Shown piece by piece: positions 45,691 through 55,040 of a stretch of DNA of 64,000 nucleotides. The notes below the pieces were generated by a model. It saw nothing but the letters and a program-made list of their open reading frames with translations, was not told the origin of the DNA and did not search any database. Location: assembly GCA_963766175.1 (NCBI GenBank), contig CAVXZE010000017.1, forward strand, positions 1 to 64,000, written 5' to 3'. The DNA is from CAVXZE01 sp963766175 (GTDB taxonomy: Bacteria > Myxococcota_A > UBA9160 > UBA6930). The translations under genes were made by a program, and so were the position numbers. Every line of letters begins with the position of its first letter. Within the stretch, counting starts at the first letter, position 1.

Positions 45691-46254
45691 TCAGAGCCTT
45701 TCTTCATCCAAGCCGAGCTGTTCCCGGACGCGCCGCATCCCGCGCGCGACGCGCATCTTGACCGTCGATTCCTTCGCTCCAGTCATCCTCGCGATCTCGA
45801 CATACGAGTGGCCGTCGACGAAGCGGAGAACGATCGCGACTCGGGTCTGCGGGGGAAGCAAGTCCAGCGCTTCGGTAAGAGAGCGCCGGAGCATCGGGTC
45901 GGATTCCGAGTCGCGCTGCGCGGCCGTCTGGTGCAGCTGAAACGCCTCGCGTCGGCGCCGCTCGCGCCGCCGACGATCGAGGAGGCGGAGGGAAGCGTTG
46001 AGCGTGATTGTGTTGAGCCAGTGGACGAAGCTGCCTCGAACCTCGACCCGAGGGATGGCCCGAAAGACGTTGAGAAAGACCTCCTGCGCCACATCCTCCG
46101 CGTCGGCACGTGACCCGAGGAGACGGTGCGCACGCCGGAAGACCGCCGCCGAGTGCCGCTTGACGAGCTCCTGGTAGGCCGCGGTGCGGTGGGGCAACTC
46201 GCGACGGGCACGGTCGACGAGTTCTCGGTCCGGATCCTCGCTCGATGAAGGCAC
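45691..46254 (-). CDS. ECF RNA polymerase sigma factor
   Basis: 187 residues. Region 2 has LVKRHSAAVFRRAHRLLGSR followed by ADAEDVAQEVFLNVFRAI; region 4 has LPPQTRVAIVLRFVDGHSYV with the HTH EIARMTGAKESTVKMRVARG. Regions 1 and 3 are missing, as in ECF factors. It should direct RNA polymerase to an envelope or osmotic stress regulon that includes the downstream small protein and the MscS-like channel. No clear autoregulatory -35/-10 could be located upstream. Confidence 0.9.
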   Translation of the reverse strand: MPSSSEDPDRELVDRARRELPHRTAAYQELVKRHSAAVFRRAHRLLGSRADAEDVAQEVFLNVFRAIPRVEVRGSFVHWLNTITLNASLRLLDRRRRERRRREAFQLHQTAAQRDSESDPMLRRSLTEALDLLPPQTRVAIVLRFVDGHSYVEIARMTGAKESTVKMRVARGMRRVREQLGLDEERL

Positions 46255-46333
46255 GGCACCGACTCTACGCTCTCCAGAAGGCGAAGTGGACGCTCCTCTA
46301 GCGCATAGCTGCGCCAGCTAGCGCGGGGTCCGA

Positions 46334-46744
46334 TCAGGACGAGGCCGAATCCCCGCGATTCTCGGTCTTGCGAAGCTCCGCCAGCTTGGCCTCGTTCGAG
46401 CGCAGGTTCTCAGCAAATTCTTTGACTTGCTGCAGCGTAGCCCGGACCGGCGGAAACGCGATCAGCGGACCCGCCTCCTCGCCCTTTTCATGAGCAGCGT
46501 ACACGGCGCGACCCAGCTCCCGATAGGCCCGGTCCACTCTCGTCCGCAGCACGCGCTGGTTCGCTTGGAGCGTGGCGAACCGCGCGCCGCCGGAGAGCAT
46601 CTCGCCACAGCGCCTCGCCCAGTGCCTCGAGGAGCCAGCCGCACTGCCAGCGATCGCCTGCAGCTTCCCTCCGACTTTCCTTGCGGACTCGGCGGTCTCT
46701 CTCGCAGCGGTCTGGATCGTGTTCTTCGTCTCGGTGGTCTCCAT
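46334..46744 (-). CDS. Small helical protein of unknown function
   Basis: 136 residues from ATG 46744 (METTETKNTIQTAARETAES). The sequence is Ala/Glu/Arg-rich and predicted to be nearly all helix, with a heptad-like stretch (QANQRVLRTRVDRAYRELGR). There is no signal peptide and no transmembrane helix. It lies between MgtE and the ECF sigma gene on the same strand. I do not recognise a family. Confidence 0.6.
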   Translation of the reverse strand: METTETKNTIQTAARETAESARKVGGKLQAIAGSAAGSSRHWARRCGEMLSGGARFATLQANQRVLRTRVDRAYRELGRAVYAAHEKGEEAGPLIAFPPVRATLQQVKEFAENLRSNEAKLAELRKTENRGDSASS

Positions 46745-46821
46745 GTTGGAACCCTCCTCATTAAGCCAAGATCCACCTACACCGAAATTCGTCACGCGCA
46801 GAAGGTCCCCACGGGGGTCGA

Positions 46822-48195
46822 TCAGGACTGAATCAGCCACGGCAGGAATGCGGTCGCGATGCCGAGGACCAGCGCGAATCCGCACATGTCGGTGACGGTC
46901 GTCAGGATCGGGCCCGAGGCGAGCGCCGGATCGACGCGGATCCGCTTCAGCAGGAGCGGCACGACGCCGCCGAGGGAGACCGCGACCAGCGTGTTGATGG
47001 CCATGGCGGCGCCGACGACGGCCCCGAGATAGGGATTGCCCTGCCAGGCCCAGGCCGCGGCGGCGATCAGGCAGCCCAGGGCGGCGCCGTTGAGGAGCCC
47101 CACCGACGCCTCCTTGAGCCAGACGCGCACCGCGTCCATCGGGCGGATCAGCCCGAGCGTCAGCTCGCGCATGCTCACCGCCACGGCCTGGTTGCCCGAG
47201 CAGCCGCTCATGTCGGAGATGATCGGCAGGAACACGGCCAGCGCGATGACGGCCTGCAGCGTCTCCTGGTAGAGCGCGATGACGCTCGCCGCGATCAGGT
47301 TGAGGACGATGTTCACGGAGAGCCATGCGAGCCTGCGGCGAGAGCGCACGAGCACCGGCATCGTCCGGAACTCCTCGCCGCCCACGATTCCCTGGGTCTT
47401 CAGGTGGTCGCTCTCGGAACGGCCTTCGAGAGCTTCCAGGACCTTCGCTCGGCGGACGACGCCGACGAGCGTGCCGCGGTCCGCCACCACCGGTGCTCCG
47501 ACGAACGGGTGCTCTTCGAAGAAGGCGCGCAGCTCGTCCAGGGTCGCCTCTGCCGACACGCGCAGCGGCTTCTCGAACATGAGGGAGCGGACCGGTGTTC
47601 TCGGGGCGGAGAGGAGCAGGTCGCGGAGAGCGAGCACCCCGACCAGCCGTTTGTCTCGAGCGGTCACGTACGCGTACTGCACGTCGTAGCTGGCGTAGCG
47701 CTCCGACTGTGCGCGGATGTCGTCCACCACGTCCTGGACCGTGGCGTGTGCCGGGTAGTGGAGGAACTCGGTGATCATCAGGCCGCCCGCCAGGTCGCTG
47801 GGATAGGCTGCGAGACGGCGTGCCGTGCGCGCCTCCTCGGGCTCCATGTTCGTGAGGATCGCGTCCGCCCGGTCCTCGGCGAGCAGCGAGAGGAGGTCGG
47901 CCTGCTTGTCGCTGGCCAGCTCGTTCACAGTGGCCGCGGCTGTTGCCGGCTCGAGGAGGTCCAGCAGGTCTGCGGCCTGAGCATCCGGGAGCGAAGCTAG
48001 GACGTTCGCACTTCCACCCGGGGCCAGTAACGAAAGGGTGTTGCGTTGGGCTTCGCGCTGCAGGTTGGCGAAGGCGCGCGCTGTCTCGCCGGCCGGGAGC
48101 GCCGACAAGAACTCCTGGACCCCTTGGCGATCGCCGTCCGCGGCGAGCTCCTCGAGGCGCGTCCAGGGTTGTGCCATCGGTTCTTCGGGTTGCAC
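46822..48195 (-). CDS. mgtE: Magnesium transporter MgtE (copy 1)
   Basis: 457 residues from GTG 48195, chosen because AGGAGG lies six bases upstream. The soluble N-domain (about 15-130) and CBS pair (about 140-265: VQYAYVTARDKRLVGVLALR, GAPVVADRGTLVGVVRRA) precede five transmembrane helices (about 290-457). The pore-lining motifs FLPIISDMSGCSGNQAVAVS and the metal-site GPILTTVTDMCGFAL are present. It takes up Mg2+ when cytoplasmic Mg2+ is low. It leads the minus-strand row that includes the ECF sigma gene. Confidence 0.92.
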   Translation of the reverse strand: MQPEEPMAQPWTRLEELAADGDRQGVQEFLSALPAGETARAFANLQREAQRNTLSLLAPGGSANVLASLPDAQAADLLDLLEPATAAATVNELASDKQADLLSLLAEDRADAILTNMEPEEARTARRLAAYPSDLAGGLMITEFLHYPAHATVQDVVDDIRAQSERYASYDVQYAYVTARDKRLVGVLALRDLLLSAPRTPVRSLMFEKPLRVSAEATLDELRAFFEEHPFVGAPVVADRGTLVGVVRRAKVLEALEGRSESDHLKTQGIVGGEEFRTMPVLVRSRRRLAWLSVNIVLNLIAASVIALYQETLQAVIALAVFLPIISDMSGCSGNQAVAVSMRELTLGLIRPMDAVRVWLKEASVGLLNGAALGCLIAAAAWAWQGNPYLGAVVGAAMAINTLVAVSLGGVVPLLLKRIRVDPALASGPILTTVTDMCGFALVLGIATAFLPWLIQS

Positions 48196-48357
48196 GAATC
48201 CCCTCCTGGTTACGTCGGAATGGCCGGCTGTGCGATGCTTACCTTGGCCAGCGCGATGCGGCCAGGCGGATGGCCGCCAGCGCCGCGATCGCAGCTGCGG
48301 GCAACGCGACCCTGAAGCGCAGATCCGCGGGGCGGTTGCCGGCGGACCCCACCGCCT

Positions 48358-49404
48358 CTACAGCGTCGCCATCTCGACGTTGTCGAAGTTCCGGCGGTAG
48401 AAGCCCATGTAGGCGACCTTCCGCTCCAGCGCCTGGATCACGGAGACACTGAAGTTGACGTTCTCTAGCTTCTGCGCGCTCCCGAGTCCGCCCGGGCTGA
48501 ACACGTTGATCTCCATCAACTTGTCGCCGACGATGTCGAGACCGACCAGGAACATGCCGTCCTGGGTGAGCTTGGGGCGCACGATCTCGGCGAGGTGCAG
48601 GTGCGACTCGTCGATGGTGGCGGCCGCGAGCTTGCCGCCTGCGTGGATGTTGCTTCTCATGTCGTCGCCGTGGCGGACACGGCGGAAGGCCGCGTACTTG
48701 CCCTTGTAGCGGAGGGGCTCGCCGTTCATGAGGAAGAGACGCGTGTCGCCCTGCTCGGCCGCCGGTAGATACGCCTGGCAGATCACGTAGCCATCGCGAA
48801 CCAGCGCCTCGATCATCTGGTTGGTGTTGGCTCGATCGTCGGGGCGCACCAGAAAGACCCCCGAGCCGCCCGAGCCCTGTAGGGGCTTGAGCACGGCGTG
48901 GCCGCCCAGGTCCGTTATGAAGGCCTTGATCTCCTCGCGGTCGAGCGAGATCAGCGTCTTGGGTCGCACCTCCTCGGGAAAGAGCTGGAAGTACATCTTG
49001 TTCGCCGCCTTGGCGAGGGCGTTCGGGTCATTGAGCACGATGACGCCATGCCGCATGGCGATGCGGCCGAAGTCGATGCCGGCGCTCTGTGCCCAGGTGC
49101 GGCTTCCCTTGTCTTCGGAGGGATCATTGCGCAGCATCAAGATGTCGAGGTCATCGACGGTGATGCGCTCCGAGCGTCCGGCCTTGCCCTGGAGGTCGCT
49201 CAGGTAGGCTTCCGGTGTCTTGTACTGAGCCTTGGAGACCGTTCGCGCGCGCGCGCGGATGTTCTCGTCTGCGTCGTAGGCGAAGTCGGCCACCCCCATC
49301 ACGAAGACCTCGTGCCCGCGGTTCACCGCCGCCTGGCCGAGCCGGGTCGTCGTGTATCCCGCCCGCTCGGACATGAAGCTGTTCACGACCATTCCCAGTC
49401 TCAT
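48358..49404 (-). CDS. Glutathione synthetase-like ATP-grasp ligase (amidoligase cluster 2, copy 1)
   Basis: 348 residues from ATG 49404, overlapping the stop of the DUF1704 gene (ATGA). It has the prokaryotic GshB layout: MRLGMVVNSFMSERAGYTTT, IDFGRIAMRHGVIVLNDPNA, AVLKPLQGSGGSGVFLVRPD (ATP loop) and LMEINVFSPGGLGSAQ (metal/product loop). The enzyme should join a carboxylate to an amino group with ATP. The gene context (DUF1704, FGase) argues for a product other than glutathione. A paralogue of the same length with a near-identical C-terminus is at 52411-53457. Confidence 0.9.
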   Translation of the reverse strand: MRLGMVVNSFMSERAGYTTTRLGQAAVNRGHEVFVMGVADFAYDADENIRARARTVSKAQYKTPEAYLSDLQGKAGRSERITVDDLDILMLRNDPSEDKGSRTWAQSAGIDFGRIAMRHGVIVLNDPNALAKAANKMYFQLFPEEVRPKTLISLDREEIKAFITDLGGHAVLKPLQGSGGSGVFLVRPDDRANTNQMIEALVRDGYVICQAYLPAAEQGDTRLFLMNGEPLRYKGKYAAFRRVRHGDDMRSNIHAGGKLAAATIDESHLHLAEIVRPKLTQDGMFLVGLDIVGDKLMEINVFSPGGLGSAQKLENVNFSVSVIQALERKVAYMGFYRRNFDNVEMATL

Positions 49405-51383
49405 TGTTCGCCTCCGTCGATCAGGTCCAGTACCGAGCGCCCCTTGCGCACTTCCTCGAGCCGCTCCAGCGCCCTAGGGTCTTCCAGGTACCGCGGGCGC
49501 AGCGGCGCCTCCCGGAGCACCTTGCGCCATTGTAGCTCCTTCACCATCCCGATGTGGTCGGGACCGAGCTTCCCGATCAAGAGCGGCTCGATGTCGCCGC
49601 CTCGGCCCAGATAGGCGAGGAGCTCGTCGAGCCCGCGCAGGTAGACGAGATCCTTGGTGAGCCCCCCGCCTCGAAAGACGCGCATTGCGATGGTGAAGGC
49701 GATGCGCCGCTCGAAGAAGTGCTCCCGGGCGAGTTCGTGGAAGACCTCCTGGAAGGTGGCTCCCTCCAGCATCTGCTGCACGGCGAGGACGCGCGCAGCG
49801 AGGAGCCTCAAGCGGGGGCGGGTGAGCCCCCCGACCAGGTACTCGGCGAGTACGCCCAGTCCTTCCTGAAGCTCCTCGTAGTCGGGAAGGCCGACACGGA
49901 GCTGCCGGAACGGCTGCGCCCGGCCGTTGGCATGGGTGACGACGTGGGTTCCGACCTCGTGGTGCAGCAGGGCTTCGACGCGCTTGAGTGGGATTCTCGA
50001 GCTCGCCCCCACCAGCAGGTTGCCCTGGGAGACGACCAGCCCCGAGTAGTCGTTGCGTATCTCGACCCGGCTCTCGAACTCAGAATAACGCTCGCGGTAG
50101 TAGGCGAGCTCCTGCTCGGCGCGCGCTGCGAACTCCACCGCACCGATGGAGCGGGCGGGCGATTCGTCTCTGGTGCGCGGCGGCACGCGCTCGAGCAGCC
50201 GGTGAGCGAGATCGAGCAGCGGCGGGTCCGGTCGGCCGAAGAGCAGGACGCTTCCAGTGACGAAATTCCGGGTCAGACGATCGGTGAGCATGTTGAGCCG
50301 CCGATCGACGTCGATCTGCTGCTTGCGGAACAGGTCCTCGAGGGTGGGGTCCTCGATCCGCTCGACCGGGATCTGCCACAGCCTGCGCTTGAGGAGGCTC
50401 GGATCGACCGACAGAGGCCGGTAGGCGAAGCTGGGCCTGCTCGCGAAGCGCTTCCTGTGGAAGGTGCGCCAGGCGGGGTCCGTGTTGGTCGGCGATACGC
50501 TGAGCAGCAGGTCGAAGGAAGTGCTCACCTCCGCCAGCTCCCGGTCCACCTCCCAGACGGCCTTGACCATGCTGCGCCGACCCAGCGTGTGGAAGTGCGG
50601 TGGGCGATGGGTGGTCTCGCTGCGAGCGAACTCGAAGCAGGCGCGCTTGAGCGCGCGAGAGAATCCGCGGTGGAGCGTTCGCCGGACCATCGGAAAGGGC
50701 TCGCCGGTCGCGGCGTCGCGGTAGACCTCGGGAACCTCGATTCCGATCAGGTGGACGCGGCGCGCGGCGGCGGCCTCGGTAGCGAAGAGGGGCCGAAGAC
50801 CGGGGGGCGCGATCCGCGCGCTCCGGACGGTTTCCACCTCCGCCGACTTGCGCTGCAGTGTGATGCCGCGGAGCGCCTTCTCGAGGACCTCGGTGGTCGA
50901 GGTGATCTCGGGCCCCCGCGTCCGGAAGATGCGGAAAAGCGGGTGGCCGGGTGTCGCTCCGACCTCGGTGCGTCCTTCGCGGGAGGCCCAGATCTCGACG
51001 ATCAGAAAGGCCCCAAAGCTCGGCAGAAGCACATCGACGGCTCGCTCCACCAGCGCGACGAGACCCGCGTGGCACCGGCGCTCGGCGGCAGCGAGCAGGT
51101 AGGCGGCCTCACCCACGAGCAGATCCTCCGTCCCTGCGCCTTCGTCCTGCGGCCTTCGCCGAAACACGCAGAGGAAGGGGAGCTGTCGGTCCACGTGGAT
51201 CCGACCCCAGCCCGGGAGTGCGCGCCGAAGCGGCTTGCCGGCGGCCAGGCGCTGGCAAGCCGATTCGACGAAGCGATCGGTGACGACCGGTCTCTGCGCG
51301 GCTGTCCGCGCGCCGGAGGCCTCGCGGACCCGCGCGAGCGGCCGTTCGGCAGCGTTCTCCACGCCCGGTTCGTCGACGCTCAC
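49401..51383 (-). CDS. DUF1704 (QEGLA-motif) putative metallopeptidase
   Basis: 660 residues from GTG 51383 (GTGA overlap with FGase stop). The N-terminal ~300 residues are poorly characterised. The C-terminal domain has the zincin-like motif HHEVGTH (474-480) and the name-giving QEGLG (506-510) followed by VLAEYLVGG with E514, the presumed metal ligands. The family is often annotated as flavohemoglobin-expression-modulating. Its motif argues for peptidase activity. It sits between an FGase and a GshB-like ligase, a conserved arrangement, so it may process the ligase's product. Confidence 0.86.
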   Translation of the reverse strand: MSVDEPGVENAAERPLARVREASGARTAAQRPVVTDRFVESACQRLAAGKPLRRALPGWGRIHVDRQLPFLCVFRRRPQDEGAGTEDLLVGEAAYLLAAAERRCHAGLVALVERAVDVLLPSFGAFLIVEIWASREGRTEVGATPGHPLFRIFRTRGPEITSTTEVLEKALRGITLQRKSAEVETVRSARIAPPGLRPLFATEAAAARRVHLIGIEVPEVYRDAATGEPFPMVRRTLHRGFSRALKRACFEFARSETTHRPPHFHTLGRRSMVKAVWEVDRELAEVSTSFDLLLSVSPTNTDPAWRTFHRKRFASRPSFAYRPLSVDPSLLKRRLWQIPVERIEDPTLEDLFRKQQIDVDRRLNMLTDRLTRNFVTGSVLLFGRPDPPLLDLAHRLLERVPPRTRDESPARSIGAVEFAARAEQELAYYRERYSEFESRVEIRNDYSGLVVSQGNLLVGASSRIPLKRVEALLHHEVGTHVVTHANGRAQPFRQLRVGLPDYEELQEGLGVLAEYLVGGLTRPRLRLLAARVLAVQQMLEGATFQEVFHELAREHFFERRIAFTIAMRVFRGGGLTKDLVYLRGLDELLAYLGRGGDIEPLLIGKLGPDHIGMVKELQWRKVLREAPLRPRYLEDPRALERLEEVRKGRSVLDLIDGGEQ

Positions 51384-52183
51384 AGCCTCGCTCCCAGGCG
51401 TCGCAGCTCCTCCAGCACACCGGGCACGGTTTCCGCGAGGGCTCGTCCGATGGCGGCGTGCTGGGCCCGGTCTAGCTCGCCCGTCCACTCGTCCATGAAG
51501 AACTTCTTGAACTCGATCGAGAGCACACAGGCCGCTTCGGGGAAGGTCTGGTGCGCCCACCGCCCCAGGTTTCCACCGCGAAACCGGACGTTCTCGCGGA
51601 CGTCGAGGTGGCGGCCGAGAAAATCGGCTGCGCTCAGGTCCGCGACGAAGCGATCGATCAGCGGGGCCCAGGCGGCGCGATCCCGCATCGTGCCGGTGCC
51701 GACGTTCACCTCCGGGTTGGCAGCCGGGTCTGCCGGCGGGCCCGAGGGACCCGAGCGGCGGTGGTTGTAGCTGTGCAGGTCGAAGTGGACGTACTTGCCG
51801 AAGCGCGCGGCGAGGCGGGAATGGATTCGCTCGACCATGGCGTAGAAGGCGTCGTAGCTCTCGAGCGACCTCTGGACGATTCCGTCCGCCGGCTCCTCCT
51901 TCCACACCTCGAGCCCCCAGGCATCCTCGGGTCGGCGGTAGACGGAATTCTCGCGCGGACGGTTGAGGTCGATCTCGAAGCGCGAGTGCAGCACCACCAG
52001 CCGGGTGGGCGCGAGCGACGTCCACTCGCCGGTGTGGGGATCTTCCTCGCGCAGACGATCGGCCTCGCCGAGAGCCATCCGAGCGGCCACTTCCTCGCGA
52101 AGCGCGTGTCCGTCGTGGATGGCCGTAGCCATGATCGGGGCATCTCCCTCGACGATTTCGCAGAAGCAGGAATCCATTGGCAT
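51380..52183 (-). CDS. N-formylglutamate amidohydrolase family protein (cluster 2)
   Basis: 267 residues from ATG 52183 (MPMDSCFCEIVEGDAPIMAT). FGase family blocks are IHDGHALREEV, LVVLHSRFEIDLNRPRENSVY, YVHFDLHSYNHRRSG and CVLSIEFKKFFMDEWTGELD. The His/Asp/Glu metal residues are in these. It belongs to a longer FGase subfamily than the 25.0-kb paralogue. It is the first gene of the minus-strand operon FGase-DUF1704-GshB and is divergent from the second GshB-like gene across about 230 bp. Confidence 0.85.
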   Translation of the reverse strand: MPMDSCFCEIVEGDAPIMATAIHDGHALREEVAARMALGEADRLREEDPHTGEWTSLAPTRLVVLHSRFEIDLNRPRENSVYRRPEDAWGLEVWKEEPADGIVQRSLESYDAFYAMVERIHSRLAARFGKYVHFDLHSYNHRRSGPSGPPADPAANPEVNVGTGTMRDRAAWAPLIDRFVADLSAADFLGRHLDVRENVRFRGGNLGRWAHQTFPEAACVLSIEFKKFFMDEWTGELDRAQHAAIGRALAETVPGVLEELRRLGARL

Positions 52184-52410
52184 TTCGTTCCGGTCCTTTT
52201 TCCCCGACGACGCGTGTCGTGCTCGTGGCCCATGATTCCCCAAGGGGTTGATTCCTCTGATGTCAGGTGAGTAGCAGCCCGAGCGGGGATACGTGATCTC
52301 TCGCAAAAGAGGATACACTCCCGGTCGAGAAACGCCGCGAGATGGCTGGGGCCTTGTGCTCGTCGATCAGAGCAAGAGAGGCGAATGCCGCTCGGGCCGG
52401 AGGAGGAGCC

Positions 52411-53457
52411 ATGCGAGTCGGAATGCTCGTCAATGACCTGGCCAAGGAGCGCCCCGGTTACACGACCACACGTCTGGCTCTTACCGCGAGCGGGCGCGGC
52501 CACGAGGTCTGGGTCATGGGCGCCGGCGACCTGGCCTACGACCCGGACGAGAGCATCCACGCCCGGGCCCGCACGGTGCCGAAGGCCCAGTACAAGTCGG
52601 GCGAGGCCTACCTGGCGGATCTGCAGGGCAGAGCTGCCCGGGTCGAGCGGATCGTCATCGACGATCTCGACGTCTTGATGCTTCGCAACAATCCCACCGA
52701 GGAGCCCTCGGAGCGCGGCTGGGCCCGAACCGCCGGAATCGATTTCGGCCGCATCGCCATGCGGCATGGAGTCATCGTACTCAACGACCCCAATGCGCTG
52801 GCGAGCGCACAGAACAAGACTTACTTGCAGCTCTTTCCCGAAGAGGTCCGCGCCCGGACGCTGGTCTCGATCGACCGGGACGAGATCAAGCAGTTCATCC
52901 AGGAGCTCGGGACGCGCGCCGTCCTGAAGCCGCTCTGGGGCTCCGGGGGGACCCGCGTCTTCGTCGTGAGCCCCGACGACAAAGCCAACGCCAACCAGAT
53001 GATCGAGGCGCTGGTGCGTGACGGCTACGTGATGGCGCAGGAGTATTGCGAGCAGGACCGGGAGGGGGATACGCGCCTCTTCCTCATGAACGGGCGCCCG
53101 CTCGAGTCCAAGGGGCGCCGCGCAGCCTTCCGGCGCCACCGCGAAAGTGAGGATACACGCAGCTTCATGCATCGTGATCAGACGCTCGTGCGCGCCGATC
53201 TCACCCCCCAGCAGCTGCGGGTGGCCGACATCGTGCGCCCCAAGCTCGTCCAGGACGGGATGTTCTTCGTGGCGCTCGACTTCGTCGGCGACCACCTCAT
53301 CGACATCAACGTCTTCAGCCCGGGCGGACTCGGGAGCGCGCAGCAGCTGGAGAAAGCGAACTTCTGCATCCCCGTCATCCAGGCGCTCGAACGCAAGGTC
53401 ACCTACATGGGGTACTACCGCCGGAACTTCGACAACGTGGAAATGGCCACGCTGTAG
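52411..53457 (+). CDS. Glutathione synthetase-like ATP-grasp ligase (cluster 2, copy 2)
   Basis: 348 residues from ATG 52411, preceded by GGAGGAGG. It is a clear paralogue of 48358-49404: MRVGMLVNDLAKERPGYTTT, IDFGRIAMRHGVIVLNDPNA, AVLKPLWGSGGTRVFVVSPD, LIDINVFSPGGLGSAQ and the same C-terminal RRNFDNVEMATL. Differences concentrate in the ATP loop (GSGGTR against GSGGSG) and the middle (residues about 225-265), so the two copies may have different acceptor substrates. It is transcribed away from the FGase-DUF1704-GshB operon. Confidence 0.9.
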   Translation: MRVGMLVNDLAKERPGYTTTRLALTASGRGHEVWVMGAGDLAYDPDESIHARARTVPKAQYKSGEAYLADLQGRAARVERIVIDDLDVLMLRNNPTEEPSERGWARTAGIDFGRIAMRHGVIVLNDPNALASAQNKTYLQLFPEEVRARTLVSIDRDEIKQFIQELGTRAVLKPLWGSGGTRVFVVSPDDKANANQMIEALVRDGYVMAQEYCEQDREGDTRLFLMNGRPLESKGRRAAFRRHRESEDTRSFMHRDQTLVRADLTPQQLRVADIVRPKLVQDGMFFVALDFVGDHLIDINVFSPGGLGSAQQLEKANFCIPVIQALERKVTYMGYYRRNFDNVEMATL

Positions 53458-53479
53458 AGACCGCAGCGAGCGCGGTTGG

Positions 53480-54856
53480 TCAGTCCTGCTTTCCGCTACC
53501 CGGCTCCGGGTGCCGGGCGGGCTTGCTCGCTCGGCCTTCGACTGGCTCGCAGAGCAATCGTACGATCCGCCGTTGCCTCACCTCCTCGACCCGAATCTGG
53601 TATCGCCCGATCGTCAGCTCGTCGCCGGGGCGAGGCAGGCGTCCGAGCTGTGCGACCACGTGTCCTCCAATCGTGTCCGATTCGTCGCCGAGGTCATCCG
53701 CTCCCAGAAGCTCCTCCGCCTCCGGAAGAGCCAACGAGCCGAGCAGCTCGAGGGCGTCACCTCCCGCACTCCGAACACCCGCCACTGGCTCGTCGAATTC
53801 GTCCGCGATCGGGCCCACGATCTCCTCGATGGCGTCCTCGAGGAACGCCAGACCCACCGAGGTGCCGTGCTCGTCGACGACCACGGCGCAGTGATTCCGG
53901 GTCCGCTGCATCTGGGCGATCAACCGAGCGAGCGGCTGGGTGTCGGGCACGAAGAGCGGGCGCCGCGCGAGTGATTGCAGCTCGATGTTCTGCCCGGCCG
54001 CCGTAGCCGCCAGGACCTCCTTCGCATGGATGAAGCCGATCACGGTATCCAGGCCGACCTCACAGAGTGGGAAGCGCGAGTGGCCGCTCTCCTGAAGGAC
54101 GCCGAGGTTCTCCTCCAGAGGGCGATCGAGCGAGAGGTAGGCGACATCCACCCGGGGCACCAGGATGTGGCGCACCTCCAGCTCGATCATCGCGAACACG
54201 TTCTCCGCCAGCTCGAGCTGCTGATCCGAGATGTGCCCGGCCTCGGCGGAGGCGGCCAGGATGTTGCGCAGCTCCTCCACGTTGTGCGAGGAGTCGCCCA
54301 GCTCGTCGGAGCCCATCCCGGCGATCCGCAGCAGGCCATTGGAGCTCTCGTTGATCACCCAGATGAAGGGACGAAATGCGGCGGCGAAGAGCTGCAGCGG
54401 CCGGGCTACCTGGAGGGCGACCGCGTCCGCTCGGTTGATGGCCCAGATCTTCGGTGCCTGCTCGCCGAGGGTCATGTGCAGGAAAGTCACCACGGAGAGC
54501 GCGAGTGCCAAGGCGATGGCGTGCACCCAGACATCGCTGGGATCCAGCTCGAGTCCGGCGGAGCCGGCGGCCCAGAGGAGGAGCTCCGCGACGGCGGGCT
54601 CGGCGAGCCAGCCCAGGATCAAGCTCGACAAAGTGATGCCCAGCTGGCAGGCCGAGAGGTACATGTCCAGGTGGGAGCGGATGTGATACGCCACCCGCGC
54701 CCGCCGGCTTCGCTTCGAGCGCTCCCGGAGCTGCGTCACCTGCACCTTGACCAGCGCGAACTCCGCTGCCACGAAGAAGCCGTTGGCAAAGACGAAGAAG
54801 AGCGTCGCGGCGATGCGGAGGACAAAGGTGGTCAGATCGGGGCTGTTCGTATCCAA
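53480..54856 (-). CDS. CNNM/CorC-family transporter-associated protein (DUF21, CBS pair, CorC_HlyC)
   Basis: 458 residues. The N-terminal DUF21 membrane domain (about 1-200) has FANGFFVAAEFALVKVQVTQ, ACQLGITLSSLILGWLAEPA and TLGEQAPKIWAINR. A CBS pair follows (VPRVDVAYLSLDRPLEENLG; NHCAVVVDEHGTSVGLAFLE), then a CorC_HlyC C-terminal domain (DTIGGHVVAQLGRLPRPGDE). These proteins export or sense Mg2+ and Co2+, or act beside Na+/Mg2+ exchangers. It sits with MgtE genes, fitting Mg2+ balance. Confidence 0.9.
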   Translation of the reverse strand: MDTNSPDLTTFVLRIAATLFFVFANGFFVAAEFALVKVQVTQLRERSKRSRRARVAYHIRSHLDMYLSACQLGITLSSLILGWLAEPAVAELLLWAAGSAGLELDPSDVWVHAIALALALSVVTFLHMTLGEQAPKIWAINRADAVALQVARPLQLFAAAFRPFIWVINESSNGLLRIAGMGSDELGDSSHNVEELRNILAASAEAGHISDQQLELAENVFAMIELEVRHILVPRVDVAYLSLDRPLEENLGVLQESGHSRFPLCEVGLDTVIGFIHAKEVLAATAAGQNIELQSLARRPLFVPDTQPLARLIAQMQRTRNHCAVVVDEHGTSVGLAFLEDAIEEIVGPIADEFDEPVAGVRSAGGDALELLGSLALPEAEELLGADDLGDESDTIGGHVVAQLGRLPRPGDELTIGRYQIRVEEVRQRRIVRLLCEPVEGRASKPARHPEPGSGKQD

Positions 54857-55040
54857 GAATTACTCCGCACCCGGACCAGGGGCCCCGGCCGCTGCCGTCA
54901 TCAGCTCTCTGCGGCGATCGAAGCGTTCAAGAGGCGGCCGCCCTCCGCCGCTGAAGCCGTGCCGTTCTTCTCGACCACGACGCTAGCTCAATTCGGCGCG
55001 TGGGTGGCTATTCTCCCTTTACTCTTCCCAGGCCTCCGCA

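Noticed and set aside
49554..51770. Long plus-strand frame (738 codons) opposite the DUF1704 gene
   Set aside because: It mirrors the GC-rich minus-strand gene that has recognised metallopeptidase motifs. No domain is visible in the plus-strand reading.
48358..53457. Calling the two GshB-like genes true glutathione synthetases
   Set aside because: No gamma-glutamylcysteine synthetase is adjacent; the DUF1704/FGase context suggests a different product.
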